DNA of 64,000 nucleotides from Bacillus sp. AFS073361 (GCF_002567005.1 NZ_NUZU01000010.1:24533-88532); one strand, 5' to 3'; shown: positions 35,245 through 44,960, counted from the stretch's first letter. Notes: generated from the letters alone by a model not told the origin. Numbers and translations: made by a program.

Positions 35245-35691
35245 TTGTCCGTTGTAACAGAGTTAAATTCGATTTATGACGTTTTAAAAACGAAGTATCC
35301 GAGCGCAACGATTGTGCGGCAGGATGTGCCGTCATCGCCAAAAGCGAACACGTTCGTTGTGCGGATACAGTATACCGACAGTAAAACGGAAACACGGGCA
35401 TCGTTTTTGAACGACCGTGAGTTCCAGCTTATATATTTTGGCACAAGTTCCGTCGATGTCTTAACGAAGGCTGACGAACTAAACCGATTATTTCAAAACG
35501 ATCGATTCGTCGTACCTATTCGAGATTCTTTGCGCTATATACGCGTGAAGGGTTTTTCTTATGGAGCAGCGTTTAAGTCAGCAAGCGGAGTCGATTCCTT
35601 GATTGCGATAATGCAAACGGAGACGCGCGAAGCTCGCGATTTTGAAACTTATGAAAAAATCACGTCTGTTATCGCAGACATTAAGGAGTGA
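35245..35691 (+). CDS. Tail terminator protein
   Basis: 148 residues from TTG 35245. TELNSIYDVLKTKYPSATIV and a FQLIYFGTS strand match the phage tail terminator family of Firmicutes myophages (DUF6838-like). Caps the tail before joining to the head. Confidence 0.75.
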   Translation: MSVVTELNSIYDVLKTKYPSATIVRQDVPSSPKANTFVVRIQYTDSKTETRASFLNDREFQLIYFGTSSVDVLTKADELNRLFQNDRFVVPIRDSLRYIRVKGFSYGAAFKSASGVDSLIAIMQTETREARDFETYEKITSVIADIKE

Positions 35692-35696
35692 ATTAA

Positions 35697-36749
35697 ATGG
35701 CAGGTGGGTCTTGGGATAAAAATTCTTTACCAGTACGTCCAGGTTTATACGCTAACTTTGTTTCTAGTGCCAGCGCACAAATTAGCGGAGGCGAACGTGG
35801 TACAGTGGCTATTCCACTAAAAGCGTTCAATGGCGGAACAGCTTCAGCAAAAACTTTTTACACAGTTACAAACGAGACTGATGCAGGCGTACTTTTCGGT
35901 ACAGCTAATATTCAATCGATTAAATTCGCACTACAGGGCGGCGCAAAAGAGGTGCTTGTATATACGATGCCTACATCGCCAGCAACGCAAGACTATGTAG
36001 ACATGCGGTTAGCATTCGACACTCGCCCGTTTAACGTATTCGTTTATGACGGCATTGTGGCGTCTGTTGAACAAGACAACACGCTAGTTTGGGTGAAGGC
36101 TAACAAAGACGAAGGTAAACATTTCACGGCCGTATTCGGTTGCGTATTAGCGGCAGACGATAATGACCCAGCAGTCGGCGATGCTCGCTCGATTCGATTA
36201 GCTGATGATTACTCCGTCAATTTAATTGAAGGCGTAGTTATCGGAGGAGTTTCTTATAACTCTGCTCAATACGCATCGTATATCGCTGGACTTATCGCAG
36301 GCACTCCGATTAACCAATCGATTACTTATCTCGTGGTACCGGCTGATGACGTTACTAAGCGTCTGACTAATACTCAGATTAAAACATCACTATCTAACGG
36401 CTCGCTAGTTCTTACGAATGATGGCGAAAAAGTTAAAGTCGAGCAAGGCTTAACGGCTTCCGTTAAAAAGATTCGTACCACTCGAGCTCGCCAGGCGGTT
36501 CTTACCGATGTAGCTAAGACGGCTAACGATAATTATATCGGCAGACTCGACAACAATGCAGACGGTCAAGCTGCGCTAATTAGTGCGGTGAAAGTATATC
36601 TTGAAACGCTTGAACAAGCGAATGTGCTAACGGATATTTCTGTCGGTATTGACCCGCAATTCCAATCCGTTGGTGACTCCGTTTTCCTTGCAATTGCATT
36701 TACGGAAATCGATTCAATGGAACGTATTTTCTTAACAATCAACATCTAA
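35697..36749 (+). CDS. Tail sheath protein (XkdK-like)
   Basis: 350 residues. N-terminal RPGLYANFVSSASAQISGGERGTVAIPL is the start of PBSX-like sheath proteins, and the C-terminal DISVGIDPQF ... MERIFLTINI forms the sheath-core handshake. Shows the phage has a contractile tail. Confidence 0.93.
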   Translation: MAGGSWDKNSLPVRPGLYANFVSSASAQISGGERGTVAIPLKAFNGGTASAKTFYTVTNETDAGVLFGTANIQSIKFALQGGAKEVLVYTMPTSPATQDYVDMRLAFDTRPFNVFVYDGIVASVEQDNTLVWVKANKDEGKHFTAVFGCVLAADDNDPAVGDARSIRLADDYSVNLIEGVVIGGVSYNSAQYASYIAGLIAGTPINQSITYLVVPADDVTKRLTNTQIKTSLSNGSLVLTNDGEKVKVEQGLTASVKKIRTTRARQAVLTDVAKTANDNYIGRLDNNADGQAALISAVKVYLETLEQANVLTDISVGIDPQFQSVGDSVFLAIAFTEIDSMERIFLTINI

Positions 36750-36768
36750 AAAGGGGCGGTGAAGTTAT

Positions 36769-37206
36769 ATGGCAATGGACGCAACTCGTACTATTTCCGG
36801 AAGTTACGGAGAGGTTTGGCACGAAGGTAAGTGGTTGACTAATTTTAACTCCGCAGAAGCAGCGGGTGAGATTAATTTCGAAGAAATCAACCGTAGCGGA
36901 ACTCGGATTGTCGGACAAAAAGCAACGACTGTGACTTTCAGCGGTAACATGAAAGGCTTAAAATTATCGTCCAGAATGACGAAACTAATCGGTCAAATTG
37001 GCACAGATCGCGGTAAATCTTTCGTTACAGAATTAATTATGAAGTTAGACGATCCAGAAAGTTACGGAGCAGAGCGCATTCGGTTAAAGGGCGTTCAATT
37101 TAGCAGAATAGATTTAATTAAATTCGAAGCTGGTAGCGTAGTAGAAACTGAATTACCTTTCGTATTTACAGGCTACGACTTACTAGACGAGATCAAAGAA
37201 GCGTAA
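36769..37206 (+). CDS. Tail tube protein (XkdM-like)
   Basis: 145 residues. TISGSYGEVWHEGKWLTNF and TVTFSGNMKGLKLSSRM are typical XkdM segments. Follows the sheath gene with GGGGCGG upstream. Builds the inner tube. Confidence 0.92.
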   Translation: MAMDATRTISGSYGEVWHEGKWLTNFNSAEAAGEINFEEINRSGTRIVGQKATTVTFSGNMKGLKLSSRMTKLIGQIGTDRGKSFVTELIMKLDDPESYGAERIRLKGVQFSRIDLIKFEAGSVVETELPFVFTGYDLLDEIKEA

Positions 37207-37265
37207 TCATGGCGGGCCTAGTGTCCGTCTTTTAATTTGAAAGTTACCTGGGAGGGTTATTATAA

Positions 37266-37640
37266 ATGGCGAAAAAAGATGCACTATCAGCGTTTCTTAG
37301 CGCTGACATTAACGTAAAACAAGGCGTACCTATTAAAAGACTTGGAATCGACTTGACGGTGAAAGCCATTGACGGAAAAACTATCGCTCGCTTAACCGAG
37401 CAGGCCACACACGGAAAGACGCTAGATGAACAGAAGTTTGGCGCACTAGTCATTGCAACAGCTTGCGTAGACCTCAATTTCGGCGATGCAAAAATGCTTG
37501 AGAAATACGAAGCGTCCGACGCAGGTGATTGCGTTCAAAAGGCGTTGCTGGCTGGAGAAATCGCAAAACTTACGCAAGCAATCATGGAGATTAGCGGATT
37601 TGACGATATTAATGCGCAGATTGATAACGCAAAAAACTAA
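37266..37640 (+). CDS. Tail assembly chaperone, short form (XkdN-like)
   Basis: 124 residues. LGIDLTVKAIDGKTIARLTEQAT and a helical second half resemble XkdN. GGGAGGG upstream. The last codons are GCA-AAA-AAC-TAA, a slippery site, and the extended form is described at 37266-37789. Confidence 0.88.
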   Translation: MAKKDALSAFLSADINVKQGVPIKRLGIDLTVKAIDGKTIARLTEQATHGKTLDEQKFGALVIATACVDLNFGDAKMLEKYEASDAGDCVQKALLAGEIAKLTQAIMEISGFDDINAQIDNAKN

Positions 37641-37789
37641 TTAAAGCCGGGGGAGAAGCACTAATACTACACAGTATTTTCCAACGGCACCATATACCAC
37701 CTGACGAAGTTTACCAAAAAGAAGTACGGCATAGGGCGTTTATGTATGCGTCTATGGAACTCGTCCTTGAAGAGGAAGAAAAGAGCTAG
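37266..37789 (+). CDS. Tail assembly chaperone, -1 frameshift extended form
   Basis: Slippage at A-AAA-AAC (37631-37637) moves ribosomes to the -1 frame, where reading continues LIKAGGEALILHSIF and ends ASMELVLEEEEKS at TAG 37787-37789, giving 174 residues. The extension looks like the second domain of gpG/gpGT-type chaperones, with the HIPPDEVY loop. A minor product by analogy with lambda and PBSX; together the two forms guide the tape measure. Confidence 0.8.
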
Positions 37790-38012
37790 CGTTAAACTCC
37801 GAGATAATTCGTCAGAAGTGTCCGATTTTGTGAAGTCATGCGTCATACAAAATATAGACGTAGACTGCGCGACTTTGCTGAGTAATGCGACATACGTATT
37901 GAGGCAGGTGCGCGGATTTATAATCTCGCAACCTATAATTCTATGACGACGTCGTTTCTGAGGGGAATTGGCGCACTTGATGACGAAATGAAACGGAGGA
38001 TTGACGTTTAAA

Positions 38013-38834
38013 TTGGCGAATACAAAAGTTTGCAAGGGTTGTTTAAAGGAGTTACCGCTGGAAAATTTCGGAGTTGCAAAAACAAACAAGGACGGAAGAG
38101 AAGGAAAGTGCCGAAAGTGTAGGGAAAATCAAAGACCTAAGGTAACTAAGACTTGCTTATACTGCGGGGAGGTTTTTCAAAATACGAGGTCTAACTCGAA
38201 ATTCTGTAGTCATAAATGCCAAGGTGATTCTCGAAAAGAAAAACTTACCGTAAATTGCTCTTATTGTGGGAACGAGAAGTCAATCGTCCCTTCATTGTTT
38301 AAGAGGCTGGAAAACTTTTATTGTAATCAATCTTGCAGAACAGAGCATTTAAAAATCATAATGCAGGCTGAAAATAACCCGAACTACGCAAGGATTAACA
38401 CAAACTGCTCTGGGTGTGGGGAAAGCATAACTATTCAACCATTTCGATTAGAAAAGCATAAATTTCAATTTTGCTCTAACGATTGTTATAAGAAAAATAT
38501 CGGAAAGTTTCACAGAGGTGAAAATAACCCAATGTGGAATGGTTCCCTCAGTAGCGAAGAAAGAATTAAAATGAGGGCACTGCCAGAATACAGAGGTTGG
38601 CGAAAAGAAGTTTATGAAAAAGATAGTTACACTTGTCAACACTGTTTAGATAAGACTGGCGGTAACCTAGTTGCGCATCACTTGTATAGTTGGAATAGGT
38701 ATCCTAATTTGCGTTTTGATGTGAACAACGGAATAACACTTTGTAAAGACTGTCATAAGGATTTCCATAAGCACTATGGTTATGGAGATAATACTGAAGA
38801 ACAGTTTGTTACATGGGAATCACTAGGACGGTAA
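38013..38834 (+). CDS. HNH homing endonuclease (free-standing)
   Basis: 273 residues. Four zinc-knuckle repeats (CKGC ... CRKC, CLYCGEVF ... CSHKC, CSYCGN ... CNQSC, CSGCGES ... CSNDC) lead to an HNH core (RALPEYRGWRKEVYEKDSYTCQHC, LVAHHLYSWN, LCKDCHKDFHKHYG). Start TTG 38013 fits the usual MANTKVCKGC start, GGAGG lying 13 bases upstream. AT-rich cassette between the chaperone and tape measure genes, ended by its own terminator. Confidence 0.85.
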   Translation: MANTKVCKGCLKELPLENFGVAKTNKDGREGKCRKCRENQRPKVTKTCLYCGEVFQNTRSNSKFCSHKCQGDSRKEKLTVNCSYCGNEKSIVPSLFKRLENFYCNQSCRTEHLKIIMQAENNPNYARINTNCSGCGESITIQPFRLEKHKFQFCSNDCYKKNIGKFHRGENNPMWNGSLSSEERIKMRALPEYRGWRKEVYEKDSYTCQHCLDKTGGNLVAHHLYSWNRYPNLRFDVNNGITLCKDCHKDFHKHYGYGDNTEEQFVTWESLGR

Positions 38835-38852
38835 CAAATCACCGTCTTTTTT
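38827..38852 (+). terminator. Rho-independent terminator after HNH cassette
   Basis: GACGGT (38827-38832) pairs with ACCGTC (38841-38846), followed by six T and TATTTT. It would stop transcription between chaperone and tape measure genes unless read through. Confidence 0.82.
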
Positions 38853-38876
38853 ATTTTGTAGAAAGGAGGAAATTAA

Positions 38877-39168
38877 ATGGCATTCGATTTAACAGCTGTC
38901 TTACGACTAAACGATGCCGGATTTACGCGTGGTATGAGAAACGCAAGGCGTAGCATGAGCGGGTTGCGTAATAGCGCGCGCGAAGCAGTAACGCAACTAG
39001 GGCTTATAACCGGAGCGGCGGGCGCTGTTGGCGTGGCGTTTCTGTCAGCGAAAAAGGCGATGGATTTTGAATCTCAGATGTCCACAATAAAGGCATTAAC
39101 CGGCGCAACAGGTGCGGAGATGAAACAAATGTCCGACCTAGCGATTGAAATGGGTCAAAAGACGAAGT
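38877..39168 (+). CDS. Tail tape measure protein, exon 1
   Basis: First 97 codons plus one base. Contains a hydrophobic segment (GLITGAAGAVGVAFLSAKKAM) and the conserved start of tape measure proteins (FESQMSTIKALTGATGAEMKQMSDLAIEMGQKTK). RBS AAAGGAGG. Genomic reading continues one codon and stops at TAG 39168-39170 inside the intron. Joined to 39448-41126 it gives 656 residues. Confidence 0.9.
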
Positions 39169-39447
39169 AGACGAATGCTTCACTACGTGAGAAATCCGTA
39201 GAACAAATAACAGTGTGAATTCGGTGAAGGCTCAGCGCATAATGGCGGTGCTAATACCGAGCCAAGCCTAGACGGAAACGTCAGGAAGGTGTAACGACTA
39301 ATCGGAGTAACCTAAGTTAAAAAGATACGGTGAAACGGACACGAGCGCACTGCACCCTAACGAAATACGACGAGGGTGATGAGATAGTCTGAACTTGCCG
39401 GAAACTGCAAGAAGTAGAGGATAAAGAGCCTCTACGATAACATTTTG
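39169..39447 (+). mobile_element. Group I intron in the tape measure gene
   Basis: 279 bases, no ORF. The 5' exon end 39164-39168 pairs with guide 39177-39181 (five pairs, U-G at the splice site); the intron ends in G39447. Core strands AACGACTA (39293-39300) and ATAGTCTGA (39384-39392) match those in the nrdJ intron, followed by CTTGC..GCAAG and a perfect hairpin GTAGAGG/CCTCTAC (near 39415-39436). Splicing gives KTKYSALEAG, the expected tape measure sequence. Confidence 0.9.
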
Positions 39448-41126
39448 ATTCAGCCCTAGAAGCAGGAAGAGGTATTGAAGAGTTACTTAAAGCAGGTATA
39501 ACTCCAGCGGCAGTTCAATCCGGAGCACTTCAAGCGGCGCTTAACCTCGCTACTGCGGGCGGACTGGAATTAGCGGAAGCGGCCGAGGTAATGTCGACAG
39601 CACTAAATGCTTTCAAAGACGACGCGTTAACTGCGGAGCAAGCTTCCAATATCCTCGCTGGAACTGCAAACGCTTCGGCAACTGGCGTGCATGAACTACG
39701 ATATTCCTTATCGATGGTTTCTGCGGTAGCGGCCGGCTTAGGTATGTCTTTTAGAGATACAAACTCAGCGCTCGGTGTGTTAGCAAATAACGGACTCAAA
39801 GGTTCGGACGCAGGTACATCATTAAAGACGATGTTATCAAACTTAGAGCCTAAAACAAAAAGAGCGCGCGAAGCTATGTACGAGATGGGTATCACTACTA
39901 AGCAAGGCGCCAACCTCTTCTTTGACGCTCACGGTAAAGTTAAGTCTATGGCCGAAATAGCAGGCGTGTTACACGATAAGCTGAAAAAACTAAATCCGCA
40001 ACAACGACAAACAGCTTTATACGCCATGTTCGGATCAGACGCCATACGTGCTGGAACTATTTTATATAAAGAAGGCGCAAAAGGGATAGACGAATTTAAC
40101 AAGGCTATGTCGAAAGTAACAGCGCTAGACGTCGCAAAAGAGAAAATGAATAACGCAGCGGGCGCGCTCGAAATATTAAAAGGCGCACTAGAAACGTTTC
40201 AGATTCAAGTAATGACACCGTTGTTGCCGGTAATAAAAGACGCAGGACTTCAGTTCGCTAACTGGATGTCTAGTATTAAACCGGAACAAATCCAGGCGAT
40301 GGGCGATAAAATTCGCGATGCAGGGCAGGCGGTACTTGATTTCGCCAATTTTATCCGAGACAACTGGGTGCCAATCCGTGAGACTGTAATTGCTTTAGCG
40401 GCCGGGCTTGTAACGTTAAGAGCCGGAATGCTGGCCTTGACTATTATTTCAACAATCAACGCGCTAATGGTTGCATACAGAGCGGGAACAATCGCAGCGA
40501 CACTCGCACAATGGGGTCTTAATGCGGCAATGCTCGCAAATCCAATCGGACTTGTAATCGTTGCTATCGCTGCACTAGTGGCGGCAGGCGTTGTGCTTTA
40601 TCGAAATTGGGATGCCGTTAAAGCTAAAATGTCCGCAATCTGGGATGGAATAAAACAAGCGGCAGCAGACGCCGTTAACTTTATGATTGGTGAAATCAAC
40701 AAACTAATCGGACTGATAAACAAAATTCCAGGAGTCAATATTCCTATCATACCGAAAATTGATTGGGATAAAGCGAAAAATCCTGGAGGCGGAACAAAGC
40801 CGTTAACAGGCACGAAGAATATACTCGGTCCCGCCAAAAAGCCGAAGCAAACCTTTAACGATGCGAGAACAAAGAGTATTATGAGCGGTTTTAGTCATCA
40901 CGCAGGAATCGATAGAGTCCCTCGGGATCAATATCCAATTTCTGCACATAAAGGAGAAAAACTGTTAACAAAGGCCGAAGCCGACGCTTACAGGCGTGGA
41001 AAGGGCGGAAACTCTTACGCATTCAACGTCACTCTAAACGGCTCTGGCTCGACTGAAAAGGACGCGGAAAAACTATTCGAAATCTTCGTTAAGAAAGTCG
41101 AAGCAGCAGGAGGTGCTGGCGCATAA
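39448..41126 (+). CDS. Tail tape measure protein, exon 2
   Basis: Residues ~98-656. Continues SALEAGRGIEELLKAGI and repeats of Ala-rich helices typical of the TP901 tape measure domain, then a membrane-active hydrophobic stretch (WVPIRETVIALAAGLVTL and AAMLANPIGLVIVAIAALV, about 410-480). C-terminus ends VEAAGGAGA. Sets tail length; the hydrophobic segment may form the DNA channel in the membrane. Confidence 0.9.
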
Positions 41127-41791
41127 TGGCTATCGAATATTGGCTAATATCCGGAAAAACGAAACTAAGGCTTCCCGTCAATCCCGAATCCTATGCGTAC
41201 AGTTCCCCGTTCGCCTACACGGAAACCGAAGTGGAAAGTCTCGGCGAAGTCACGAATATCGGACGCCGTGGTCTGAAGGACTTTACGCTAACAACGTTCT
41301 GGCCTCGCGATTATAACCCGGCATACTGCAATTATTCCGGATTTCGTTCGCCTGCTAGTTTCGTCGCTCAAATTGAAAGTTGGCGGAGTGCTCGTGCACC
41401 AATACGATATGTCGTGACAGGAATCAGCGGCGCCAACCACCTCGTAACGATTCGCGACTTTGATGTCGAAGCAGAAAAGGCAGGCGCGCCAGGAGACGTT
41501 TATTTTACGCTATCACTAAAAGAGTATCGCCAGCCTTCTATCAAAGTCGTTGATACATCGAAGCCTAAGAAGGGCTCGAGCTCGTCTAAATCGCGCCCAC
41601 CAGCGTCCAAGTCTAAGCAACTTAAGTCATACACCGTTAAGTCGGGCGATAGTCTGTGGAAGATTGCGGCCCGAAAGGACGTGTATGGCGCGGGCAGTAA
41701 GTGGCGCAAGATTTACGATGCCAATAAAAAGACCATCGGCAAGAATCCGAATAGAATTTATCCGGGTCAGAAGTTGGTGATTCCGAAGTGA
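41126..41791 (+). CDS. XkdP-like LysM baseplate protein
   Basis: 221 residues, TAATG overlap with the tape measure. N-terminal XkdP domain (LRLPVNPESYAYSSPF, TLTTFWPRDYNP), a Ser/Lys linker, and a LysM domain at the C-terminus (YTVKSGDSLWKIA ... NRIYPGQKLVIP, about 168-220) that should bind peptidoglycan. Confidence 0.92.
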   Translation: MAIEYWLISGKTKLRLPVNPESYAYSSPFAYTETEVESLGEVTNIGRRGLKDFTLTTFWPRDYNPAYCNYSGFRSPASFVAQIESWRSARAPIRYVVTGISGANHLVTIRDFDVEAEKAGAPGDVYFTLSLKEYRQPSIKVVDTSKPKKGSSSSKSRPPASKSKQLKSYTVKSGDSLWKIAARKDVYGAGSKWRKIYDANKKTIGKNPNRIYPGQKLVIPK

Positions 41792-43200
41792 GCGTTTCGG
41801 TATTTTATTACATCGGTAAGAAGGTCATTTATTTGACGCCATTGGTTACGGGCATCACTTGGTCCGGCGATGTGACAGAAGCAAGTCGGTCGTGCGAGAT
41901 ATCGCTAAACAATACGCTGAATGGCACGATTAAAGCCGTAATTGTAGAAGTGGGCCATAAAGTACGTGTGAAAGTAGATGGCGAGGAAATCTTTCGCGGC
42001 ATCATTTTTTCTACCGATATGACAAGCGACGGAACTATGCAGATATCCGTGCGCGACTACAACCACTACCTTACGAAAAATACGGATTCACAGAAATTCG
42101 TTAAGATGAAGGCGAGCTCCATCGTTAAGTCTATCTGTAAAAAGTACGACATTGATTACGGACACATCGACGACACGGGCTACGTTATACCTAAGTTAAT
42201 ACTACGCGATAAAACTTTGTACGACATGATCGTTATAGCCTTGACGGAGACTCGACAGAAGACCGGCAAGGTTTATTTATTGTCCAACGAAAAAGGGAAA
42301 CTCGTTTTGCGTGAGCGTAAGAAGCAAGTGAAGCGCCTGATTATTTCGGACGGCTCGAACATATTAAGCGCAAACATGACGACGTCCATCGATGACATGC
42401 GTAACTCTGTTCGTTATACAGGTAAGAGCGGAGAGGATGCTAAGGGCGTAACCGTGAGTGATTCGGCATCGATTAAAAAATACGGTCTTATGCGGCAAAA
42501 GGAGCACGATGGCGATAAGTCTGACGCTAAGTTAAAGCCAATCGCTGCCTCGCTTTTAAAAGAACTCAACAAAGTGGCGACCGAATCAACCGTAGATTCA
42601 TTCGGCGATCCGTCCGTTTATGCCGGAACGATGGTTCAAGTATCCGAGAAAATGACGGGGCTTAGCGGAGGGTTTTACGTGATTACCGATTCGCACCAAT
42701 TTGACCCTAACGGAATGCACACGATGTCGTTGAAGGTTTCTAAGACGCTTGAGCTTAACGAAATTAATTACGAGGCGCCTGACGAATCAACTGACGGCAA
42801 GTCATCCCCATCCTCAAAAGTAAGCGAAAAAGCGAATGATGTTGTTGAGCTCGCGCGGAGCTATAAAGGAAAAGTTCGTTATGTATTCGGCAACAAGAAC
42901 ATCGCAGGCGGAACCGGCGACTGCTCCGGCTTTACTCAGTTTATATTCCAAAAAGCTGCGGGCATCAATATCGGCCACGGCACCTCCACGCAAATTACGA
43001 AGGGTTCGAAAGTTTCGAAAGACGACGCTCAGGCTGGTGATTTAATCTTCTTCCAAGGCACGTATCGAGCCGGAGTTTCTCACGTTGGCATCGTAACGAG
43101 AAAAGGATATTTCATCGGGCTTGGAAATAGCGGAGTTAAGGAAGCAAGTTATACAAGCGGTTATTGGGACCGTCATTTTATGCAGATAAGGCGGGTGTAG
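41788..43200 (+). CDS. XkdQ-like baseplate hub fused to NlpC/P60 peptidase
   Basis: 470 residues from GTG 41788, overlapping the LysM gene. Residues 1-330 are the gpD/XkdQ-type hub. Residues ~350-470 are an NlpC/P60 domain: VRYVFGNKN, catalytic Cys in GTGDCSGFTQ, and the His in VSHVGIVT. The peptidase domain would cut cell wall peptides during DNA injection; PBSX XkdQ lacks it. Confidence 0.9.
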   Translation: MSVSVFYYIGKKVIYLTPLVTGITWSGDVTEASRSCEISLNNTLNGTIKAVIVEVGHKVRVKVDGEEIFRGIIFSTDMTSDGTMQISVRDYNHYLTKNTDSQKFVKMKASSIVKSICKKYDIDYGHIDDTGYVIPKLILRDKTLYDMIVIALTETRQKTGKVYLLSNEKGKLVLRERKKQVKRLIISDGSNILSANMTTSIDDMRNSVRYTGKSGEDAKGVTVSDSASIKKYGLMRQKEHDGDKSDAKLKPIAASLLKELNKVATESTVDSFGDPSVYAGTMVQVSEKMTGLSGGFYVITDSHQFDPNGMHTMSLKVSKTLELNEINYEAPDESTDGKSSPSSKVSEKANDVVELARSYKGKVRYVFGNKNIAGGTGDCSGFTQFIFQKAAGINIGHGTSTQITKGSKVSKDDAQAGDLIFFQGTYRAGVSHVGIVTRKGYFIGLGNSGVKEASYTSGYWDRHFMQIRRV

Positions 43201-43205
43201 TAGCG

Positions 43206-43490
43206 ATGGATAAACGAATGAAAATCGAAGGTTCGGCGGCGTCCAAAATGATTCAACTCATGCGGAAGCATGGACATAATCGCGACGTGTCGATCGAACT
43301 AGCGACAGTTGTCACGCCATTGCCCGAATTATCTGTGCAGCTCGGCTCAGACGGATTATTGCTCGAACGTGAGGACTTAGTAATTGCGGGAATCGTCGCC
43401 ACCTATTCGTTAGCACCGGGCGACCAAGTTATTGTAATCGGCGATGATGATTCGCAGTTTTATTACGTAATAGATAAGGCGGTGGAATAA
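43206..43490 (+). CDS. XkdR-like baseplate protein (DUF2577)
   Basis: 94 residues from ATG 43206. IELATVVTPLPELSVQLGSDGLLLEREDLV and a C-terminal GDQVIVIGDDD match DUF2577. Small beta-barrel baseplate component. Confidence 0.85.
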   Translation: MDKRMKIEGSAASKMIQLMRKHGHNRDVSIELATVVTPLPELSVQLGSDGLLLEREDLVIAGIVATYSLAPGDQVIVIGDDDSQFYYVIDKAVE

Positions 43491-43918
43491 TGGCACTCAC
43501 ACCGGAAGAAATTGACGAAGTTAACGAACCAGAGATTTCCGATGAAGGCGAGATACCTTCGAAAACATGGGCGATTGATTTCGAGAATGGCACCATAGGC
43601 GGATTTATTGACGGCGACGCTGCCCTAAAACAGTTTGCGTTAAAGGCGCTTATGACGGAGCGTAGCAAGCACTCCATTTATACGGATGATTACGGCACCG
43701 AGTTAATGGACTTAGTCGGAGCGGATGTCACAGCGGCGCTCCTAGATTCGGAGATTCCGAGAATGGTCGAAGAGACGCTTATTTATGACGACCGAATCGA
43801 CGAAGTAACGGACATACTTTTAACGCGAGAAGGCGATAAATTATACATTTCATTTCGCGTCGTAACGACTACGGGCGAAGAGATAACAACGGAGGAGGTG
43901 GCGATAAATGGCGTATGA
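43490..43918 (+). CDS. XkdS-like baseplate wedge protein (DUF2634)
   Basis: 142 residues, TAATG-coupled. The IYTDDYGTELMDLVG segment and EVTDILLTREGDKLYISFRVV match DUF2634/gp25-like wedge proteins. Confidence 0.88.
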   Translation: MALTPEEIDEVNEPEISDEGEIPSKTWAIDFENGTIGGFIDGDAALKQFALKALMTERSKHSIYTDDYGTELMDLVGADVTAALLDSEIPRMVEETLIYDDRIDEVTDILLTREGDKLYISFRVVTTTGEEITTEEVAINGV

Positions 43919-44960
43919 GGATAAAACGCCCGACTTAATTCACGGATCAATGCTTGAGAACGTGGACCCCGCGATTGACATGCGGGAAGGCTCGGTCGTA
44001 CACGATTTAACGAAGCCGGCAGCCATCGAGATTGCGAACGCTTATATCGAATTGGATGCGGTGCTGGCGCTAGGATTTGCGGAGACATCCGAAGGCGAAT
44101 ACCTCGATATGAGGGCGAGCGAGCACGGAGTCACACGTAAAGCGGCGGTAAAGGCGCAAGGCTCCGTTACATTGACCGGTCCTGACGGCGAAGTTGTTCC
44201 TTCCGGAACGCGGTTGCAGACTGAGTCGGAGGTGTTCTTTGTAACGCTTGCAGACGTAACACTAACGGGAGGTACGGCAACAGTCAACGCAGAAGCGGAA
44301 GAAGCCGGACTTGCGGGCAACGTGGCGGCTGGAACCATCACAGCGCTAGCACCTGGTGATTTATACGGAATTGTATCGGTAACAAACGCTCTCGTATTCG
44401 ATGGGGGCGCCGATGCTGAAGACGACGAGGCGCTATTAGCGCGCTTGCTAGACCGTGTACGAAAGCCGGCAACGTCAGGCAACGCGGCACACTATAAGCA
44501 ATGGGCGCTAGAAGTGGCGGGTGTTGGGGATGCGAAAGTCTATCCGGTTTGGAATGGCGGAGGCACCGTCAAAGTCGTCCTACTTGATACGGAAAAGACA
44601 GCGCCGGCACCGTCGGTCGTAACGGCGGCAACGGATTATATCGAATCTCAGCGTCCAATTGGCGTAACACTTACCGTGGTCGGCGCGACTGAGTTGGCGA
44701 TTAATGTGGCGGCTACAATGACGCTTGCTTCGGGCGCAGACATTGCGGATGTGCAAGCGCAGTTTACCGAGTCACTTGCGGACTACTTAAAGTCGGTCGC
44801 TTTCACTGGCGAGCAAATCCGTTATACGCGAATCGCAAACTTGCTAATCGACGTGCCTGGCGTAATTGACTACGCAAGCCTGACCGTTAACGGAGGGACG
44901 GCGAACATCCTGCCTACCGATGAGCAAGTCGGTGTGGTCGGGAGTGTGACGCTGACATGA
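43908..44960 (+). CDS. Baseplate J-like protein (XkdT)
   Basis: 350 residues. AYIELDAVLALGFAETSEGEYLDMRASEHGVTRK and GSVTLTGPDGEVVPSGTRLQTESE are typical baseplate_J features. Overlaps its neighbours by 11 and 4 bases. Links the wedge to the tube. Confidence 0.93.
   Translation: MAYEDKTPDLIHGSMLENVDPAIDMREGSVVHDLTKPAAIEIANAYIELDAVLALGFAETSEGEYLDMRASEHGVTRKAAVKAQGSVTLTGPDGEVVPSGTRLQTESEVFFVTLADVTLTGGTATVNAEAEEAGLAGNVAAGTITALAPGDLYGIVSVTNALVFDGGADAEDDEALLARLLDRVRKPATSGNAAHYKQWALEVAGVGDAKVYPVWNGGGTVKVVLLDTEKTAPAPSVVTAATDYIESQRPIGVTLTVVGATELAINVAATMTLASGADIADVQAQFTESLADYLKSVAFTGEQIRYTRIANLLIDVPGVIDYASLTVNGGTANILPTDEQVGVVGSVTLT

Noticed and set aside
37746..37946. 66-residue ORF after the tail chaperone
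   Set aside because: It overlaps the frameshift extension in another frame, lacks a ribosome site and has no protein-like pattern.
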